Source: Aptenodytes patagonicus
Lineage: Eukaryota > Chordata > Aves > Sphenisciformes > Spheniscidae
DNA: 64,000 nt
Direction of reading: 5' to 3'
Assembly (NCBI RefSeq): GCF_965638725.1
Contig: NC_134952.1
Location: forward strand, 20,773,028 to 20,837,027
Of the stretch, positions 57,701 to 64,000 are shown in pieces (within the stretch, counting starts at the first letter, position 1; the number at the start of each line of letters is the position of its first letter). Both the position numbers and the translations under genes were made by a program. The notes below the pieces were generated by a model. The model did no database searches. It was not told where the DNA came from and was given only the letters and a program-made list of their open reading frames with translations.

Positions 57701-60700
57701 TAGTTACCCCTGCACCCCAGAAGAACCCCCAAAACAGAGACTAATCAACTGGATAATTGCCCACTCCCTAATATCTGAATGTAAAATGAAACTTCTGGTT
57801 TAGTACTTTCTGTGCTGCTCATTTTCCAGTGAAAGCAAATTGCCTTTTGATATAAAATACATGGTTCAGTCTCTAGGGAACCCTGTCTTTGTATTCTTCT
57901 TGTGCATTATTATTTAAAAAAAAAAAACCCAACCAGTAGCCTGAGGGATCACAGCTGAAGAATGCAGACTTTGTTCCCAGGAAAAAGGTAAAAGGGGAGA
58001 AAAATTGTGCTCAATTCTGCTATGTAACCAAGAAAATAAATTCTTTCAGAGAAGAATAGTGCTAGATTTTCCCCTTCAAAGGTATCTATATAACTAACAT
58101 AATGAATTACAGAATTATTCACAACCAGGAACAGGATGTTTGATTCACCTTGTTTTACAAAAAAAAAAAGGGTCCTCAATTTGTCCCGTGCCATGCAAAT
58201 AGCAATTGAAGATTGTTTCTGAACATGGATAATGGGGCAGAGATTGGGGAGTTATGGGATGAGGAGGATTGTCTCATGTACATTGATGGCAACAGAAAAA
58301 CTGAATGGTTTATCTGCAGTCATAGTCATAGCTTTCAGTTAAAGTCTGGTTTATATTCAAAGCTCTCGCCAAACATTTGCTTTTGCCACTTTCTGGATTA
58401 TTTATCAGCTCGGATTGACATAATAAACTTTGGGCCGTGATGTAAGTCAGATGTCTAAATCTGGCCTTGTATAGGGAACAGAGTGGGTTTTCCCAGCCTA
58501 ACAAGCCAGAACCTGGCCTGTCAAACGTGTCTGCCATGAGGGACTAGAGAATTAATGAAGTCTGACCCTTTTCCGTGGAGGCTGCTTTCGAGAGCGATAC
58601 TACTCTGTGGCTAGTAAAACTGGGCCAGCATTCTTTCAGCATCTTTCTTCAGCAGGGTCGCCTCTTTCACAACTACCTGTTATGACTCCTTTTCCAGTAG
58701 CTTCCAACCAACCAGCTGGTCTCAGTGGGTCCCTCCAGCACAACAGTGTTGAAGCTTTTGCTCTGGGGGTGGCTACTGGGGGAGCTAAGCGCCATGCATC
58801 CTCACAGGAGGGAGGAAGTCTGAGCTGTTGGGAGGTATGTTTCTCTGGGTGGGTCTTCATGCACGGGGAGTTGTGCATGAATTCACAAGCCCCGGCACAG
58901 TTGGCACCTGTTTTCTCAGGTGTAAATTCTGGCCCCTCTTCCATCACTCAGTATTTTAGAGGCTGAAGAATTGAAACACTCTTAAGTTGTGCTACTGGTC
59001 CCATGCAGCTGAGGAATTACTGAGGAAGCCGGGCATGCTTAGCTACAGGACTCCCAAAGCACCTGCCCTTGAAGCCAGCTTACACTGCAAGCAGTTCTGG
59101 GCACTGCCTGTAGTTCACATCTCTGTGCACCATCCTGGGTGACACCTTAGCCATCAGCTGTTTGCTTCCCCCGCTGTCTAGTGCAGGTATGCCAGGTTGT
59201 TGTGTGCCTGGGGGGAATCTCCCAGCAGGCTTGTGATGCTCAGAAAGCTCCGGGAGGTAGCCCTCAGGGCCTGTCTTCAGTGGACTTTCCTTGCAGACAC
59301 TTCTGGACACTGACAGTGTTTCTTCTACCCCAGCCCCTAGGTAACTGAGGTGCTAGCTATTACATGCTTCATCTGAGAAATCTCTTGGCCGTTTTTGTGA
59401 CCTCTCTAGGGATGTCAGCTAGAAATGCTAGATCCCAGCTTACGCTGCAGTTGTGAGGCTGTGCAAGCATTTGCTCCAAGATACTATCATCCATTGTTTT
59501 TTCCATTATAGAGTCTTGGACTCCAGCAATTTCAGAAACATTTGACCATACCCTTAAGACAAATAACTCAGCCCAAAATATACTTCTGGGAGGAGAGTAA
59601 GCAAACCTTTCGTGATGACCTTCAGAGTAGTGCATGTGTTTTATGAACTCTCATGTACAACACATCACTTGGTATACCAGGAGGTCTAGATCTACTGCCA
59701 ATGATTTCTTTCCTTGCCTGCTATAGAAATGATATATTTAAAAGTAGTCATAATTGCTTCTCAGGTTTATCACCTGAGATGAATGAGCCTCAGTGGGGAT
59801 GCTGTTCCTCTTCCTCCTTTACAGTCTCTTCCATGCTGTGGCCAGTTTATTTTCACAGGTTTTGCTGGGTAACTAGAGTCATAGCTCCTTAAGGTAGATG
59901 GTCGCACTTGTGCTTTGCCACCTGTGCTTCCTGAAGACAATGTTGGGCTCTGCTTGCTGAGAATGACAGTTCATCATTCTCTGTTGTGGTTGTGACAATA
60001 ACTCCTCTGTGAACTTTCATGCCTGGGCCTAGGCAGACATGCTGATAGTTTAGTCCCATCTCTGCTTAGACTTTTCAAGACACGACAGTCCTTTGGGCAG
60101 GAGATTGTGTGTCATGCAGGAAGTGTAGTTACTTGCATACTGAGTATCTGCCTAAGCAATCTGTCACAGGCTTGCTGGAGTCACATGGAGAGAGCATGGC
60201 TGTAAGATCTCATGGTGAGTTGGCTTGCAGGTATATTGGGTTACCTGGTGGGCAGCTTGCTGCCAGCCGTTTTGGTGGCCTTTCTGTTGGCTGCAGTTTC
60301 TCCCTAGGCACATCTGATCAGACATGCAACCAGCGTGGAAGTAGTGGAGCAGGGGGATGTTACAGTATGAATGCAGGTGCTGCCCTCAAAGAATGTGGAT
60401 GAGAGCAAGGCATGTGCTCAAAGCAAGACATCTGACAAGTATTCCTACCTGGGGTAGGGTAAAAGGCCTCTTCAAGTCAACCCAGACTTCACATTTTCAC
60501 TCTAGACTCCAGCCTGTCCCCTGAAGGAACAGACCCACTTCAGAGGGATGGATGCGCTGCATACAGTGATGGAAAGTATAAGGTCAACAGGCTTTTAGGA
60601 AATCGGACTTGCTATTTAGTAAGTGAATACTTCTAAAAAAATCTCTAAGAAGCCATGGTAACCTTGTGATGACCTTACTGAGCTGCAGTGCATATGGCTG

Positions 60701-63700
60701 CTTTGTGACAAGGGTTCTGCAGACTGCTATTTTATAGTATTAAATGACTTTAGACCGCTTCAGAACAAAAGAAGCATATTTATCTAATTTTTCATGGTTA
60801 ACAAGCCAGTGTTACTGAACAGGCTGTCCTAGTATTTTCTTTGAAAAGAATGCATTTTCAGAATGAAAGAAGTCATTACCCTATTCCTGCCATGATAAAC
60901 AAACAGCCTTAGGCTCCAGTTCGGCAAAGCACTTATGTGCTTACTGAAATGCTACGGTCAATGGCATTTACACATCTGTTTAAAGTTAGAAATGAGAACT
61001 TGAGAATCTTCAACTGAATCGGGGCCTCAGTGTTGCCGTTTTTAATTGTAGTGTAAATCCAGTCTTCCCATTGACCAGTAGATGGGGCAAGAGAGCCTCC
61101 TTATAGTTACGGTCAAGATTTTTCTGAATGCAAGGTTAAAATGTAGCCCTCGTTAGCTCTTAGGTCAACAGTCTAGTTTGAATGCTCTTTACCTTTGTAC
61201 TGTAAGGGTAAATTACGTGCTTTGACGCAACTGGACTATTTTCTTTACAAACATGTGTCGTAAACAATTGTTCTGTTCCTTGAAATTCTGAGATTTAAAA
61301 TGATGTTCCTTTCTTTACACAGGGATGGAAATAAATCTTTTGAAGGTTTTGTTGTGTGAAGAGATGGGAATGAGTGTTCCCTCCCCAAAACTAGCCAATA
61401 GTTAGGTGTTTACAATACTCATGGGGATGCAAAGGATCCAAGTTTTAGTCCCTGGTAGTCTTCCATGTGCCTGTAGAGTGTACGAATGACAAGATCACCT
61501 TAACTGCCTTTGGGTCATCTTCTCCAATTCTGTCCTCCAAAAGCTGTTGTCACTTTTATACATTTATCGATGCAGCAGGCTTGTACAGACTACCTGAGTG
61601 ACCACAGTTGCTGGCCACAGTTGCTTTCTGCCCATGCTTCTGGCTTCCTGTTCACACTTCATGTGATGTACTTATCCAAAGAGAGGCTGACTCTCAAAAT
61701 AAGTCAGTCCCTGAATACTGCCTGTTATAAGGAGTAAAAGCTTTTTCTTGAACATGTAGGAACGTAAAGTCCTCAGTTTTCCTTTAGCCATAATCACACT
61801 TCTGCACTTTCTTCTACACATTAGTTCCCTCAGCGTGCTCTGCTTTGTCCCCACTCCTTGGAGCTCAGCTTGGTAATGTGAGTCCTGTTCTTGCAGGCAA
61901 TGTGGTGCAGGTGCAGGATACCATTGCTGCCTTACACTGAGGCAAACAACTCCAGTGAAGTTGGCCTTGTGTGAGGTAGGAACCTCCACAGGTGCATAGC
62001 CCAGTGACAGTGGGGAGCTTCTGCTTGTCCCATAGATGAGATATCATTGTTTGGCTAGTTGGGTGTATCTTGCCCTTGTGGCAGCAGCTCCCACTTTTCA
62101 GCCTTGAATAAAAGGTACTGATATATCTGTCCTGTTTTATTTTAGTGGGGCAAGCTTCCTGAGATAGTTGGGTGGAGGGGTGAAGAAACCTGTACCTATA
62201 TTAAACTCAATAGGCTAGACAAATACAACATGTTAATATAAAACAAAACAGCTTGGCTAAAGATTTTTTTAAAAAACAAAACAAAAAATCCCAACTCTTT
62301 CTTCTCAAACTTTCAAAAACTGAAACAAGGGGAATAGATGTGAGCCTACCTTCTCAGATATGTAGGGAAAGCCTCAGCTGCTAGGCTTTGACTAGTTTAG
62401 CACAGGGGTCTACGTGCCACCATCTGTCATTATCCGTTTGTGATATCCAAAACTTTTCTCAGGATGGGAGGGAGCACTGAGGAATTCTTGGCTGGATTAG
62501 CATGACTTTGTGCTCTTGCTTGAAGCCATTACATGGTTAAAACTGAGATGGGTAACACTGAGTACGGAGGGGGACAAGGTTTAAGCTGGTGTAAACTGAG
62601 AGCAGCTCCTTTGCGGACAGTGAAAGTAACCAGACTCTACAGATGCCTAAACTGGTAGGAGTCTGGCTCACCTTCTCCAAAAGTACATTGTACAGAATCT
62701 GGGCATTACCTTAACCTGTTCCATATTTTGGAGGAGCAATTTGTGTTACCTCTCCCTCGTGTCACTCAAAGGTTGCTCCAGCTTCTCCCTCTTTTGCAGC
62801 CTCATGATGCCCTCAGACTTCATCTCTAACACTGCCTCCTCCACAGTGAGCAGCCTGACTCAGACCAGGCTTCTCGCAGCCAAATTCCTACAGCCTGCCA
62901 CAGTTCTGCTTTCTTTACTTTCCATTCAGTCTACTGACAGTCCTACAGCAAAAATTCCTTTGGCTCCTGTCATATCTACCTTTGCCTTTGAATGTTTTCA
63001 TTGGCTCACTGTGTTTTGAATGAAATTTAAATTCCTCAGCGTGTTTTCAGCCAGTGTTTGCATTTTGTTCATTGTGTGTGTCTTGACCATCCGGCATCCT
63101 CTGACTTCACCCCTATCCTTGTGGTTTTCGTCTATTCATTTTCTTCATATCCTTCCCTGTTCCTGAAGAGATGTTCTCCTAATAAGCTGAGCAGTATTAC
63201 TAGCACTCAACCCCCCTACTTTCACACTCTACTCCTGACCTTCCCTCAAGAGCCAGTGATTTTTCTGTTAGTTTTCTGCTTTGTGGATGGAAAGAACTGC
63301 TTTATAAGAAACATACTGCTCCCAGGGTAGGTATAAAGCATGGCTCAGACTGCACAGGCTCCTCAGGAACGCGGGTTGTGACACAAACGCAGCGTGAGGC
63401 AGCTGGAAACACCTACAGCATGCGGTGGTTTATAGTAAGCCAACTGTTCAGTGACATGCTGGCCTCTGAGGAAAGCTATGCATGCTGTTAGCCAGAGGTA
63501 TCTCAGGAGGATTGAGAGTCTGTCTGCTATTTGGCTCCTCACAGACAGCAGATGTTCCACGAGAAGGTGAAACATGCAATAAATGACTGTATTTACTTGA
63601 AGCAAATCAGAGCTCAAGAAAAGGCAGTGGTCCAGCCAAGTGTGTTTACTGCTGCGGGAATGCTTTTGTGCTGATGCAGCATCTTTCACCCAAAATCTCT

Positions 63701-64000
63701 GAACATTTTGAAAGCGTTAACAAAGGTAGGCTAGTGCCAGTGTTTGCAGACATATTTGAGCCAGCTTTTTACTGCCTGTTTTGGATACTGCCATTCATAT
63801 AGCCTAAACTGAGTTTGGTACTGCTATGGCTAGTGGGCCGAGTGTTTCCTTAGCTGCATAGATGGTTTCTGCAGCTGGTGCTGAGCTCATGCTGACGCAG
63901 CTATATTGGTAACAGGACCTGAGTGGGCCACTGCACGGCTAGCTCAGGTAGGTACACGTGAGCTGCACTCACTTTAGTGTAAAGATACATTTGTCCTATT
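54731..64000. other. Intergenic sequence toward the window end, no gene seen
   Basis: 9.3 kb. Open frames of 60-120 codons occur on both strands (for example 58607-58966 plus and 58947-58636 minus), but none has a recognisable domain, splice framework or neighbouring exon. A pyrimidine-rich stretch at 62780-63330 may be an old LINE tail. In other amniotes RBPJ lies further on in this direction, so distal regulatory elements could be present, but I cannot identify any by eye. Confidence 0.55.
62780..63330 (+). mobile_element. Possible ancient non-LTR LINE remnant
   Basis: In plus frames there is a weak resemblance to the C-terminal LHWLPV...FKIL pattern of old non-LTR elements (FHWLTVF then MKFKFLSVF near 62990-63045), in pyrimidine-rich sequence typical of such relics. 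The evidence is thin. Confidence 0.25.

Noticed and set aside
58607-58966. 119-codon plus-strand open frame and its 103-codon antisense partner
   Set aside because: Mirror-image open frames without domain, splice context or family similarity. Probably chance.

Overview
The window is nuclear DNA from a bird. This rests on abundant CR1 LINE copies with the ATTCTATG-type 3' tail, LTRs of the kind common in bird genomes, compact introns, and two genes that sit side by side in amniotes. The species cannot be told from the sequence. No bacterial, plasmid or phage features are present.

Layout. Positions 1-347 hold an endogenous-retrovirus LTR in plus orientation. The complete SEL1L3 gene runs on the minus strand from the ATG at 38753 to the TGA at 2577. 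I traced 24 coding exons by splice sites, reading phase and family similarity. They join into one open frame of 3333 nt (1110 residues plus stop), close to the roughly 1130 residues of mammalian SEL1L3. The order is signal peptide, N-terminal lumenal region, LamG-like region, Sel1-like repeats, one membrane span near the C terminus, and a short hydrophilic tail. A CpG island covers about 38270-39890. The divergent gene SMIM20 starts inside it at 39591 on the plus strand and has three coding exons (109, 57 and 38 nt), giving 67 residues. Its product is the mitochondrial inner-membrane protein MITRAC7, and its C-terminal half is the precursor of the peptide phoenixin.

The rest, 45.4-64 kb, is intergenic and repeat-bearing. 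It holds a 768-bp solo LTR (45587-46354), a 26-bp tandem duplication (47961-48019), a 2.7-kb CR1 with nearly intact endonuclease and reverse-transcriptase domains split by one frameshift (48760-51503), and a very old antisense CR1-like RT fragment (54410-54730). No convincing gene was found after 51.5 kb. In other amniotes RBPJ is the next gene in this direction, but it is not in the window. Younger CR1 tails lie in SEL1L3 introns 5 and 11 and in SMIM20 intron 1.

SEL1L3 and SMIM20 probably share a bidirectional, TATA-less CpG-island promoter, with three ETS-type sites just before the SMIM20 start codon. No other functional link between the two proteins is evident. I found no wholly new system. 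The most interesting items are the avian phoenixin peptide, the shared promoter, the 56-nt SEL1L3 microexon, and a perfect hairpin abutting an LTR end in SEL1L3 intron 23.
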